A DNA stretch of 64,000 nt from assembly GCA_016928155.1 (NCBI GenBank), contig JAFGLG010000009.1:1-64000 (forward strand), in the 5' to 3' direction. Position numbers and translations under genes: made by a program. The notes under the pieces are model-generated. The model ran no database searches, was not told the DNA's origin, and saw only the letters and a program-made list of their open reading frames with translations. Positions within the stretch are counted from its first letter, which is position 1; every line of letters begins with the position of its first letter. Below, piece after piece: positions 43,673-51,259 of this stretch. This stretch comes from Candidatus Woesearchaeota archaeon. GTDB lineage: Archaea > Nanobdellota > Nanobdellia > Woesearchaeales > JAFGLG01.

Positions 43673-45313
43673 ATGAAAACAAGATATCTGCTCGCCAGTG
43701 CAATATTCAGTACAATACTAATGACTCTGATCCTTGCATTCTTTGCGCACACAGGAAGCGCATTCCTCAACAAGGACACTGCTGGAAGCCCAGAAAGCCT
43801 GCAGTACGAAAATCCGCAACTGATAACCAAAAGACCAATACTCAAACCAAGACAGATATGCATAGACAATGACTCAGATGGGTATGGGAATCCTGGTGAT
43901 GATGTCTGCCCGAATGGAAACCAGACAGACTGCAATGATCTCAATGCAACAATCTATCCGGGAGCGCCTGAAGTGTGTGATCTTGTCGATCAGGACTGCG
44001 ACGGAGATGCAGATGAAGGATTCGTATGCGACTGCTCTGAGACTGATGCAACACCAGGACCAGATTATGATAATATAGGAACAACCTCAGGCACAATCGG
44101 ATGCATAGGCATCTACTGCGGACCATACTCATTCACGGACTGGTGCAATGGGGATTATGTGGCAGAGTTCTACTGCGATACAGAAGGAAGACTGCAGATG
44201 AGCACACAACTATGCGCAGACGGATGCACAAACGGAGCATGCGATGCTGCACCTTTCTGCACAGACTCTGACGGAGGAGATGTGCCAGAGACAGCAGGAA
44301 CAGTGAACCACAATACCGGATCATACCCAGATGCATGCATCGATGCATTCAATGTACAAGAATACTATTGCGATGCATATCTTGATGTGGTCTCAACAAG
44401 CCACTACTGCGAGCTGGGATGCTGGAACGGAGCATGCGGCATCGATACAAACGGCGACGGATACTGTGATGTAAACTGCCCGCCAGGAAACGGGCTCCCG
44501 AGCGTGAGCTCATTCCATGTCGTGTTCCCATACCAGACAGGATACGGAGAAAGAAACAGCGACTATCCTGAATATGAATATGCCTACACAGGGAACATCC
44601 TGCACATCATGGTACAGGCATGGGACCAGACAGTCCCATATGTAGACGGCATGGATGCAGATGCGATACTGACATGCCCGAACCCTGTCGCAGACAGGGT
44701 GTTTGAAGTCAATCTTGCAAGGACATCAAATCCCATCTCGAGCGGGGCAGGATACAAGGCAAGATTCGAAGGCGACCTGGAAATAACAGAGAGGATGGAC
44801 GGAGACTGCCTGTGGAGCATAAGGCTAATCAATCCTGCGATGAAAGTCTTCTGGCATGAGCCATGGACAAACCCATTATATGAGAATGTCGACGAGGTAC
44901 TTGCGAACCAGCCGGTCACGATAACTGTGGGATCTGGCCTGAGCTGGGGCACACTCAAGGTCAACATGTACAACAATGCCCAGCAATGGCCTGTAATGAC
45001 ATCCATGGACTCGAATGATGACAAAGAAGGCCAGGGAGTGCTCATGGATGCCAAGCTCAGGGTGTCAAAGCTCGTCGGAAAAAACTACCCGGCCGACATA
45101 ATATACCCGAACAAGATCAGGTACAAGACAGGAAGCAACCCTGCATTAATAAACCTGGACCAGGATGAGAACATCTGGAATGACGTCGGAGTGTTTGACA
45201 CTGACGGAACAGGCTACAACGAACAGTTCTATTTCCAGCTCTACTATGATGCAAACCATATGGACTGGGAATACAATGGCGGTGTGTTAGCATTCTTGAT
45301 CGAGATAGTGTAA
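43673..45313 (+). CDS. secreted Cys-rich protein with MopE-like metal-binding motif
   Basis: A 546-residue exported protein (signal helix about 5-28). Early in the mature part a MopE-type motif is visible: DNDSDGYGNPGDDVCPNG, then DCNDLNATIYPGAPEVCD and DQDCDGDADEGF. Two to three repeats of a CTDSDGGD...GTV..C..YC......C..GC.NGAC type follow (about 120-270), common in DPANN surface proteins. The C-terminal 270 residues are beta-rich without cysteine clusters. GGGGGGATTATTA precedes the ATG. It is cotranscribed with the Tat-signal protein. Likely an extracellular binding or adhesion protein. Confidence 0.68.
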   Translation: MKTRYLLASAIFSTILMTLILAFFAHTGSAFLNKDTAGSPESLQYENPQLITKRPILKPRQICIDNDSDGYGNPGDDVCPNGNQTDCNDLNATIYPGAPEVCDLVDQDCDGDADEGFVCDCSETDATPGPDYDNIGTTSGTIGCIGIYCGPYSFTDWCNGDYVAEFYCDTEGRLQMSTQLCADGCTNGACDAAPFCTDSDGGDVPETAGTVNHNTGSYPDACIDAFNVQEYYCDAYLDVVSTSHYCELGCWNGACGIDTNGDGYCDVNCPPGNGLPSVSSFHVVFPYQTGYGERNSDYPEYEYAYTGNILHIMVQAWDQTVPYVDGMDADAILTCPNPVADRVFEVNLARTSNPISSGAGYKARFEGDLEITERMDGDCLWSIRLINPAMKVFWHEPWTNPLYENVDEVLANQPVTITVGSGLSWGTLKVNMYNNAQQWPVMTSMDSNDDKEGQGVLMDAKLRVSKLVGKNYPADIIYPNKIRYKTGSNPALINLDQDENIWNDVGVFDTDGTGYNEQFYFQLYYDANHMDWEYNGGVLAFLIEIV

Positions 45314-45323
45314 GGTGAAAAAA

Positions 45324-46583
45324 ATGAGCGACATAATAACATACCGGCCATCAGAATTAGAGAATATTGCAAAAAGATACAACCCAAGGACCATGATGGG
45401 AGACCTTGCAAAGACAGCAGCTGGGCTAGTTGTTCCAGTGACTGCACTCACTGCAGTTGCAGGTGCAGCAGTTGCACTTGAGAAGGCTCCGCCAACAACA
45501 AGGCGAGGGTTCCTGAGTGCTGCTGGGGGGATTTTTCTGATCGGCAATGCAGCAAGAGCTGAAGCAAGGGAGAACATCAATCCAGCAAGATATAATCTTG
45601 GACAAAGTGAGATGGGATGTTCAGTGGATCCCTTCCTCAAGGGCACATCAGACAGCGATCTTGTCAACAGGATACAATGGAAAGAGTGCGATCCATTTGC
45701 TGAGAATATAGATCTCATGGGATATGATGTGTTCAGGTCAGTGAATGGAGAAGCATGGGAGCAGATTGCATCAATGGAAAAAGGGACAACACTTGAGGAC
45801 TACATAGGAGACCAGTACTCACATGATCCACACAGTTTTCCAGGAGACAGGACACTTGCAGAACAGGTAAGGTTTGTCCAGTATTGCGTAAGACCCGTAG
45901 GGATGACAGACAGAGGAATCAAAGAAGGAGCATGGTCAAACACGATAACTGTTATTCCTGAACCATTCAAGCCACTCCGTGCAGAAGCATTGGAGAAGAA
46001 GGCAAATGAAACACTTGAAGATGAGGAAATCTCATTGCTTGTGCAGCCAGTTGTGCTTTCCGGAGTAGCTGGAAATGGGTATTGCGACCTGACATGGACA
46101 GCTGATCCAGCAGCATTCGGATACAATGGGGAAGTCGATGAGAACCTGACAGGATTCCAATGGCTTTTCGGACATCCTGCTGATCCCTTCCCAATGATGG
46201 CTACTAATTATAGGCATGATGGGATACATGCAACAGTTCCTGCTGTAAATGGAAGACAATATGACTACAGAGTGCAATCTGAAGATATGTGGGGAATAAA
46301 AAGCCCATGGTCAAATATTGTCAGCTTATTCCCAAGGAACCAGAACGATGGGATAGACCTTGAAGTGTATAAGATAACAGGCGGAGTGGAGCTTGCATGG
46401 AATGAGAACGGCAGCAACCTCTATGACATCTATCAGGGAACATCACTGCCATTTGTGCCAGAGCCGATACCTTTCGGTGATATTGTGGCAACAAAGCAGG
46501 CAGGACAGACCATGATGTACAGGCCAGACCCATCAACACTGAATGCGCCATTGGTATACTTCAGGATAGAAGGAAAAAATTAA
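45324..46583 (+). CDS. exported protein with twin-arginine motif and fibronectin-like domains
   Basis: A 419-residue protein. A first hydrophobic stretch (about 31-52) is followed by TTRRGFLSAAGGIFLIGNAA at 58-77, a good twin-arginine (Tat) signal, with R60-R61 and cleavage near ARAEA. The mature part has two or three beta-sandwich-like segments (KEGAWSNTITVIPE and KSPWSNIVSLFPR resemble FnIII ends). AGGTGAAAAA precedes ATG 45324. The signal sits unusually far from the N-terminus. It follows the MopE-like protein by 10 nt. Function unknown. Confidence 0.62.
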   Translation: MSDIITYRPSELENIAKRYNPRTMMGDLAKTAAGLVVPVTALTAVAGAAVALEKAPPTTRRGFLSAAGGIFLIGNAARAEARENINPARYNLGQSEMGCSVDPFLKGTSDSDLVNRIQWKECDPFAENIDLMGYDVFRSVNGEAWEQIASMEKGTTLEDYIGDQYSHDPHSFPGDRTLAEQVRFVQYCVRPVGMTDRGIKEGAWSNTITVIPEPFKPLRAEALEKKANETLEDEEISLLVQPVVLSGVAGNGYCDLTWTADPAAFGYNGEVDENLTGFQWLFGHPADPFPMMATNYRHDGIHATVPAVNGRQYDYRVQSEDMWGIKSPWSNIVSLFPRNQNDGIDLEVYKITGGVELAWNENGSNLYDIYQGTSLPFVPEPIPFGDIVATKQAGQTMMYRPDPSTLNAPLVYFRIEGKN

Positions 46584-46619
46584 TTCTTTTATTTTGTTCA
46601 ACTTTTTCTTATATTTATC

Positions 46620-46826
46620 TCAAAGAAACCTTTTCCAGAAAACCTTTGTCTCCCTGTTCTCTGAATCGCTCACCCTGCCAACAACCAGACCGCCCTGGAT
46701 CCTGACAAAGTCACCAACATTGAAACCAGATTCAACAAGCCTGGCCCTTGACTTATACTCACCGCGCCTCAGATGAGCCACACCACCCTCAATTTTTACA
46801 ATCTCCCACGGCACCCAAAGTGTCAT
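46620..46826 (-). CDS. HypC-like small beta-barrel protein lacking the catalytic Cys
   Basis: A 68-residue protein. Its layout MTLWVPWEIVKIEGGVAHLR ... VGDFVRIQGGLVVGRV resembles HypC/HupF hydrogenase chaperones (MCLAIPxxV ... VGDYVLVHxGxAI), but Cys2 is Thr and the conserved His is Gln, so the hydrogenase role is unlikely. The fold guess rests on this pattern. It is leaderless from AAATATATATAG about 28 nt upstream. It converges with the Tat-signal protein gene. Confidence 0.5.
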   Translation of the reverse strand: MTLWVPWEIVKIEGGVAHLRRGEYKSRARLVESGFNVGDFVRIQGGLVVGRVSDSENRETKVFWKRFL

Positions 46827-46901
46827 GAGACAAATATTCTACATAAACTATATATATTTTAAGCATATAGGATATATACTCAGATAATGATAATTTTGCC
46901 T

Positions 46902-46957
46902 GGTCTGCCCGGAATCTCGCTTCACCAGACCCAACTGGCTTCAGAACCGGACAGACC
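46902..46957 (+). ncRNA. candidate small structured RNA upstream of tRNA-Phe
   Basis: GGTCTGCCCGG (46902-46912) can pair with CCGGACAGACC (46947-46957), 10 of 11 positions, closing a 34-nt interior that is GC-rich in an otherwise AT-rich gap. A TATA-like GATATATACT at 46871-46880 lies about 25 nt before the stem, so transcription would begin at its base. No protein frame fits. It may instead be a processing or terminator structure. Confidence 0.4.
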
Positions 46958-47007
46958 TGATTTTACCATAAAGTATATAAATGAAGGTAATGAGCTTTTG
47001 AATTCAA

Positions 47008-47107
47008 GGGACGGTAGCTCAACCTGGGAGAGCACCACGCTGAAGAAGCCTGATTCCATCAGGTCTCTGATACGTGGGTGTCGGGGGTTCAAATCCCTCC
47101 CGTCCCA
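47008..47107 (+). tRNA. tRNA-Phe (GAA) with a 26-nt intron
   Basis: Cloverleaf by eye: acceptor GGGACGG/CCGTCCC (47008-47014, 47100-47106), discriminator A47107, D stem GCTC/GAGC, anticodon stem CCACG/CGTGG, T stem GGGGG/CCCTC with loop TTCAAAT. The anticodon loop reads CTGAAG...A, so GAA at 47042-47044 is the Phe anticodon. The extra 26 nt (47046-47071) lie at the canonical 37/38 position and fold as CCTGAT/ATCAGG, as in archaeal bulge-helix-bulge introns. TATA-like AAGTATATAAAT lies about 28 nt upstream. The 3' exon is the attachment site of the integrated element. Confidence 0.92.
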
Positions 47108-47109
47108 TA
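47071..47109 (+). repeat. attL: 39-bp core within tRNA-Phe
   Basis: The sequence from TACGTGGGTG to CGTCCCATA is identical to 55739-55777. It spans the whole 3' exon of tRNA-Phe (47072-47107) plus one base before and two after. Integration therefore leaves the tRNA gene intact on the left. Confidence 0.92.
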
Positions 47110-47994
47110 CTTAATCCTTCAATCCACGAAGGAAATAATGTCTTTTCTGCATTTCAACAGCAAAAACATGCGCATGATTTGGCCATAAAGTTTTCAAGAT
47201 ATGACGAATTCATTGAATGGCTCAAAACAAAGTATTATCCTCACACAATAACCCAGACCGGCGCCTATTTCAAGAAACACCTGTCCCAAAGGTCTTTCAG
47301 GAGCCCACAGGAGCTAAACAGATACATCCTGAGCAAGAAACGAGGCATAAAGAATCTCATTGTAGCAGCCAGGGTATACCTCAATTTCTGCGAGTATCAT
47401 GAGTATATGACTGAAGAGGCCATCAATTATTACAGGAAATACCTTAAGATACCAAGAGGCCATAAAGACATATACGTGCCCAGCAATGATGAGATAATAA
47501 AGAATTTTGAGATAATCAAGAGCCACAAGTCACTTAGGATGGTCTACATTGTGCTGGCCTGCTCTGGAATAAGGTATGTCGAAGCCCTGGACTTCCTCGG
47601 CAACTACGACCCCAAGCGCTTCAGGGTGCATTCCAATTATGTGTCTTACAGTGTAGGGCTCCTGCGCAATACCAAGAATATCAACAATATCTACTTACCC
47701 AAATTTGTTTATGAAATTTTGCATCCTGTCACCAATACTTACCAGTCCTTAGCTGTAAAAGTCAAAGAAAAAGGCGCCAGTGTCACATTCAAATACCTAA
47801 GAAAATGGAATTACAACTTTCTGCTCTATAACCAGGTGCCTGAGTCAGTAGCAGACTGGATTCAGGGGAGGTCAGGAAAGTCAGTCTCTGCCAACCACTA
47901 TCTAGCAAAAGGCCAGCAGGCTGACTACTGGTATGAGAAGGTTGCGGATAAGTTCCATGAATTGTTTAAGACTGTTCAGAACCGAGAAGGTTGA
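47074..47994 (+). CDS. int(C): SSV-type integrase, C-terminal catalytic fragment (IntC)
   Basis: The catalytic part of an archaeal tyrosine recombinase, open from GTG 47074 inside the tRNA gene. Active-site residues counted from there match the SSV1 integrase pattern: Arg167 in ACSGIRYVEAL, Lys240 and Arg243 in FKYLRKW (KxxR in place of HxxR), Arg266 in WIQGRSGKS, and nucleophile Tyr276 in SANHYLAKG. The first codons (GVGGSNPSRP) are the translated att core. In the excised circle it would continue from the 60-codon N-terminal part at 55598-55777, giving 354 residues. As it stands it lacks an own start signal and is probably silent until excision. Confidence 0.9.
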   Translation: MGVGGSNPSRPILNPSIHEGNNVFSAFQQQKHAHDLAIKFSRYDEFIEWLKTKYYPHTITQTGAYFKKHLSQRSFRSPQELNRYILSKKRGIKNLIVAARVYLNFCEYHEYMTEEAINYYRKYLKIPRGHKDIYVPSNDEIIKNFEIIKSHKSLRMVYIVLACSGIRYVEALDFLGNYDPKRFRVHSNYVSYSVGLLRNTKNINNIYLPKFVYEILHPVTNTYQSLAVKVKEKGASVTFKYLRKWNYNFLLYNQVPESVADWIQGRSGKSVSANHYLAKGQQADYWYEKVADKFHELFKTVQNREG

Positions 47995-47997
47995 CTA

Positions 47998-48024
47998 ACT
48001 GGTATAGATTCTGGACGAGGTAGG
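47998..48024. repeat. 27-bp direct repeat, copy 1
   Basis: ACTGGTATAG ATTCTGGACGAGGTAGG just after the IntC stop recurs at 50231-50257 with two differences. Both copies lie inside the element in intergenic positions. Confidence 0.7.
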
Positions 48025-48044
48025 CTGTGTCATCAGAGATTTTA

Positions 48045-48629
48045 TCATTTCCAATATTCTTTTGCTGAAATAATAGAATATTCCTTATTCTTCTTCTGGT
48101 TTTTATTTCTTATTGACAATCCTCTATTGATTTCCTTGTAAACCATAATAATATGGTATATGAGAAATGCTAACAAAACTATCGCTGATATCCATTTATA
48201 GGGTTTTGCAACAATTAGGTATATAAAAAAACCCAATATAATCCAATTAATAACACCAAAATTCTTTATTTGGTATACAACCAAAGCTAGCCATTTTTTA
48301 TGGTCATACAATGTCATTCGCATGCCAAAATCAAAGAACCATTCAAGCTGACCAAGAGTCTCCCAAGTAATCCAAAAAACAGGAACATTATTTGCATTAT
48401 AAATATCCGTCTTTTTCTGTTTTTGCTTACGATATTTTTTACTAGCTAGTTTACCTGCAAATTCAATGTAAATATCATATCGCTCTAAATAAAAATCCGG
48501 CTTGAATTGGTGAGGACCTGGATATTTGGAGGTGCCTTTTAAGTCAACAAGTTGTACTTTATTATTATACTTATACCCATTATCAATTAGATAATCTTCT
48601 ATTACCATTTCAGGCTCATTCTCAACCAT
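48045..48629 (-). CDS. membrane-anchored nuclease-like protein (PD-(D/E)XK pattern)
   Basis: A 194-residue protein. The N-terminal 110 residues have a nuclease-like core: HQFKPDFYL, then IYIEFAGKL, then KKYRKQKQKK, YNANNVPVFWITW. This is a D...ExK-like arrangement of PD-(D/E)XK/VSR-type folds. Two membrane helices follow (about 128-162), with a basic cytosolic tail. An active site next to a membrane anchor is unusual; it could degrade incoming DNA (superinfection exclusion) or act in element transfer. It starts 6 nt after the stop of the upstream surface protein. The fold call is from the motif pattern only. Confidence 0.5.
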   Translation of the reverse strand: MVENEPEMVIEDYLIDNGYKYNNKVQLVDLKGTSKYPGPHQFKPDFYLERYDIYIEFAGKLASKKYRKQKQKKTDIYNANNVPVFWITWETLGQLEWFFDFGMRMTLYDHKKWLALVVYQIKNFGVINWIILGFFIYLIVAKPYKWISAIVLLAFLIYHIIMVYKEINRGLSIRNKNQKKNKEYSIISAKEYWK

Positions 48630-48635
48630 TTTGCC

Positions 48636-50132
48636 TCACTTTTGTAACTTTTTTCTAAAATAAATAAGCATTATCAATATCGTCAGCCCAAGCATTGGGA
48701 CATAAAATATTGGCTTAATTGTGATAACATTGTCCTCTGTTCCTGCGACTGCTCCAGTTATTTCATTATTTTCTTTCTCAACAAGATTATTACTCTCATT
48801 AGAATTGTTATTATTGATTTGTAGGTTAGTTTCTTGAGTATTATTAGTATGATTAATAATTACTTCATTAGGTTTCTGGTCTGGGTAAACCACTTCCATT
48901 TCAAATATTATAGTATTATTTCCACTTTCTTTTTCAGGTTCTTCCATCTCTTCATTATCATTTTCATTGGATTCCCCTTCTTTCATGAAATCTTCATCAA
49001 TCTGTCCATCACAATCATTGTCAAGATTATCGTTAATTTCAGTCTCGGGAAAAGTAGCATCACAGTTTATCCATACACCATAATAACAAGATTCTTCTCC
49101 AAATGTGCATATACCCTTGTTGGTATCTCCACATTCTCTGGTTAAATCCTCATCAATTAACTGATTGCAGTTGTCATTCGCATTGTTGCAGATTTCAGTG
49201 GCACCCGGGTGGATTGATGCATCACTATCATCGCAGTCCTCAAATAAATTATAACCATCATTATCCTTATCCTCACACAAATCACCAATGCCATTATCAT
49301 TATTATCTTCTTGGTTGAGGTTAGTCAAGTCAGGACAGTTATCACAGGCATCACCAAAAGAATCATCATCACTATTTTCTTGTCCTGGATTGGCTATGTC
49401 TAAGCAATTATCTTGAGAATCCAATACTGAATCAGAGTCCCCATCACCCTCAATATCCACAAAATACGGCCCATTATAGCTTTGGAAAGTACCAGTATTA
49501 GTAGCTTCATTCATATTATTATCAATAGAGCTAACACGATAGAAGTATTTTGTATTATGTTTTTGATTATACAATCTAATCTTATGTTGCTCAACAAGTG
49601 ATTGATATTGTATTGTTCCTAATTCATAACTTTCTGTTTCACCATACTCAATCTTGCTGGTTGCAGGCTCATTCGTGGTCCAGACAAAATCTAGTTCTCC
49701 ATATTGTTTGTTTGTGGCCTTTGCATTCGATATTAAGGGAATAGATTTATCAGATACAATAAAATATAGGGATTTATCAGCATCCCCACAACTTGCTTCT
49801 AAATAATAAGCCCCGATATTAAGATTATTATCATAATAGAACTCATATTCTCCATCAATATTAGATGTTGTTTCTAAATCAATTGGCTCAAGAGTATTAT
49901 CAGACAAAGAGTTAATCCTCAACCCCACATCCTGCATGGAAGCTTCTACCCCATTTATCCGCACCATACCTTCGATATGTACCTGCTCATCCTCAGCATA
50001 TTCAAATTGATTAGTATCAACAGACAAGGAAAATAAGCCATCAGCAAAGCTCTGTGGACTTGATAGAAAAACTATAAAGACTATGAGGAATATATGCTTT
50101 AGTCCATAGATTCTATATAACAACTTAACCAA
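48636..50132 (-). CDS. large surface protein with TSP3/MopE-like repeats and C-terminal anchor
   Basis: A 498-residue exported protein. The signal helix (about 13-30, ending SFADG) precedes Ig-like domains (about 30-225). Thrombospondin type 3-like Ca2+ repeats follow (DGDSDSVLDSQDNC, DDSFGDACDNCPD, NNDNGIGDLCED), then MopE-like CDDSDASIHPGATEICN and DNDCDGQIDEDF. An acidic Asn-rich linker leads to one C-terminal helix (about 472-490). This is the element's only large surface protein and a candidate adhesin, spike or mating factor. The start is uncertain (TTG 50132 or later); CATTTAAATATT lies about 30 nt upstream. Confidence 0.7.
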   Translation of the reverse strand: MVKLLYRIYGLKHIFLIVFIVFLSSPQSFADGLFSLSVDTNQFEYAEDEQVHIEGMVRINGVEASMQDVGLRINSLSDNTLEPIDLETTSNIDGEYEFYYDNNLNIGAYYLEASCGDADKSLYFIVSDKSIPLISNAKATNKQYGELDFVWTTNEPATSKIEYGETESYELGTIQYQSLVEQHKIRLYNQKHNTKYFYRVSSIDNNMNEATNTGTFQSYNGPYFVDIEGDGDSDSVLDSQDNCLDIANPGQENSDDDSFGDACDNCPDLTNLNQEDNNDNGIGDLCEDKDNDGYNLFEDCDDSDASIHPGATEICNNANDNCNQLIDEDLTRECGDTNKGICTFGEESCYYGVWINCDATFPETEINDNLDNDCDGQIDEDFMKEGESNENDNEEMEEPEKESGNNTIIFEMEVVYPDQKPNEVIINHTNNTQETNLQINNNNSNESNNLVEKENNEITGAVAGTEDNVITIKPIFYVPMLGLTILIMLIYFRKKLQK

Positions 50133-50230
50133 CCCCTTTTACTTGTATTGCAAGAGAATATTTAAATGTTGTCAAGAAAAAGGCCCAATTTAAGATTTAG
50201 AAGGCTCATAAAGGGCATTTGTCAATTACG

Positions 50231-50257
50231 ACTGGTATAGGTTCTGGATGAGGTAGG
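50231..50257. repeat. 27-bp direct repeat, copy 2
   Basis: ACTGGTATAGGTTCTGGATGAGGTAGG, 25 of 27 bases identical to 47998-48024. It lies between the 4-TM protein gene and the promoter of the surface protein. Confidence 0.7.
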
Positions 50258-50274
50258 AATTATCTAAATTATAT

Positions 50275-50715
50275 TCATTTGTTTTTTCTCACCCTTTTTT
50301 TAGTTAATTTATCTGACCAGATATAAACCAGAAAAATGAATATAAACAATAGGAAGAAATAACCACTAAAATTTCCTAAATTCAACCTCAAGTTATACAA
50401 GAAAAGGCTACCAGATTCCCCAGTCTGATTATATCCAGGATTATACATCTGATAATCATAAACTGGAAAATAAGTAATACCAACAAAAATAAAATATATA
50501 ATAATAGCAGGAACAAGCAAATGTCTCATTAGTAATACTTTCTTGTCTTTTTGTTGTTTGCAGTATCTCACCCATTTATAGGTAAGAAATCCGAATACTG
50601 CATATAGAAACAGTTGCATAAAAATATCATTTGCCCAGATTAACATTAAAGTTCCGATAGCAATTACAAATATTATTAATAATCCTGAAAAGTAATCCTT
50701 AATATTATTATTCAT
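50275..50715 (-). CDS. four-helix membrane protein, unknown
   Basis: A 146-residue protein with four predicted membrane segments: about 10-27, 31-46, 64-82 and 115-133. A polar loop with YNPGYNQTGESGS lies between helices 3 and 4, and the tail is very basic (KKRVRKNK). GAGGAGATACTG precedes the ATG. No family recognised. It sits among other element membrane proteins and may be an envelope or exclusion protein. Confidence 0.6.
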   Translation of the reverse strand: MNNNIKDYFSGLLIIFVIAIGTLMLIWANDIFMQLFLYAVFGFLTYKWVRYCKQQKDKKVLLMRHLLVPAIIIYFIFVGITYFPVYDYQMYNPGYNQTGESGSLFLYNLRLNLGNFSGYFFLLFIFIFLVYIWSDKLTKKRVRKNK

Positions 50716-50805
50716 CAGTATCTCCTCTTTTTTACTTTAATAGGTAAACATATTTTTTCATTTTTCATCCAATCCACCACACTCCTCAGAAGCTTCAGGC
50801 GTTAA

Positions 50806-51153
50806 TCAAAAGATTGAGCCAACTGAAACTCCAAAAAGCAATAGTATAACAAAAATAGCAATTACAAACAATGGAAATACTATAAACATACCAATCGCGA
50901 TATTTATCCCGAGTGATATAGGATTTGCAATGTTAACATGATATATCTCTCTTTCTTGAGACTCATCAATTTGGTAAGCAGGATAATCTTTAACTTCTTC
51001 TGGCTTATCATGAGCTTCTACTTTTTCTATATGTTGTGGATGAGTTCGATGGTGTGTGGGTTCATGATGATGCGCTTCGTGGTGATAAGGTTGTGGCCTT
51101 GGTGGATGCTCTGAATGGTCTATATGTGAATCTAGAAATTCATTCGTTTTCAT
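50806..51153 (-). CDS. His-rich membrane protein
   Basis: A 115-residue protein. The N-terminal 45 residues hold a dense His/Pro/Glu cluster (YHHEAHHHEPTHHRTHPQH), a likely metal-binding or pH-sensitive tail. A charged linker follows, then one long C-terminal hydrophobic stretch (about 76-113) that could be one or two helices. GGGGTTAACAAA precedes the ATG. No family recognised. It might be a small envelope protein or a metal sequestration factor of the element. Confidence 0.55.
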   Translation of the reverse strand: MKTNEFLDSHIDHSEHPPRPQPYHHEAHHHEPTHHRTHPQHIEKVEAHDKPEEVKDYPAYQIDESQEREIYHVNIANPISLGINIAIGMFIVFPLFVIAIFVILLLFGVSVGSIF

Positions 51154-51259
51154 TTTGTTAACCCCATCAAAGTTAAATATTAAGGGCTATATTGATATTT
51201 AAATGTTATCACTGAATAAGAAAATAACCTTTATAAATACTACTTCATATATTAGTAAA

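Noticed and set aside
46887-47114. Rightward 75-codon frame across tRNA-Phe
   Set aside because: It runs through the tRNA gene and its promoter, and no such protein is plausible.
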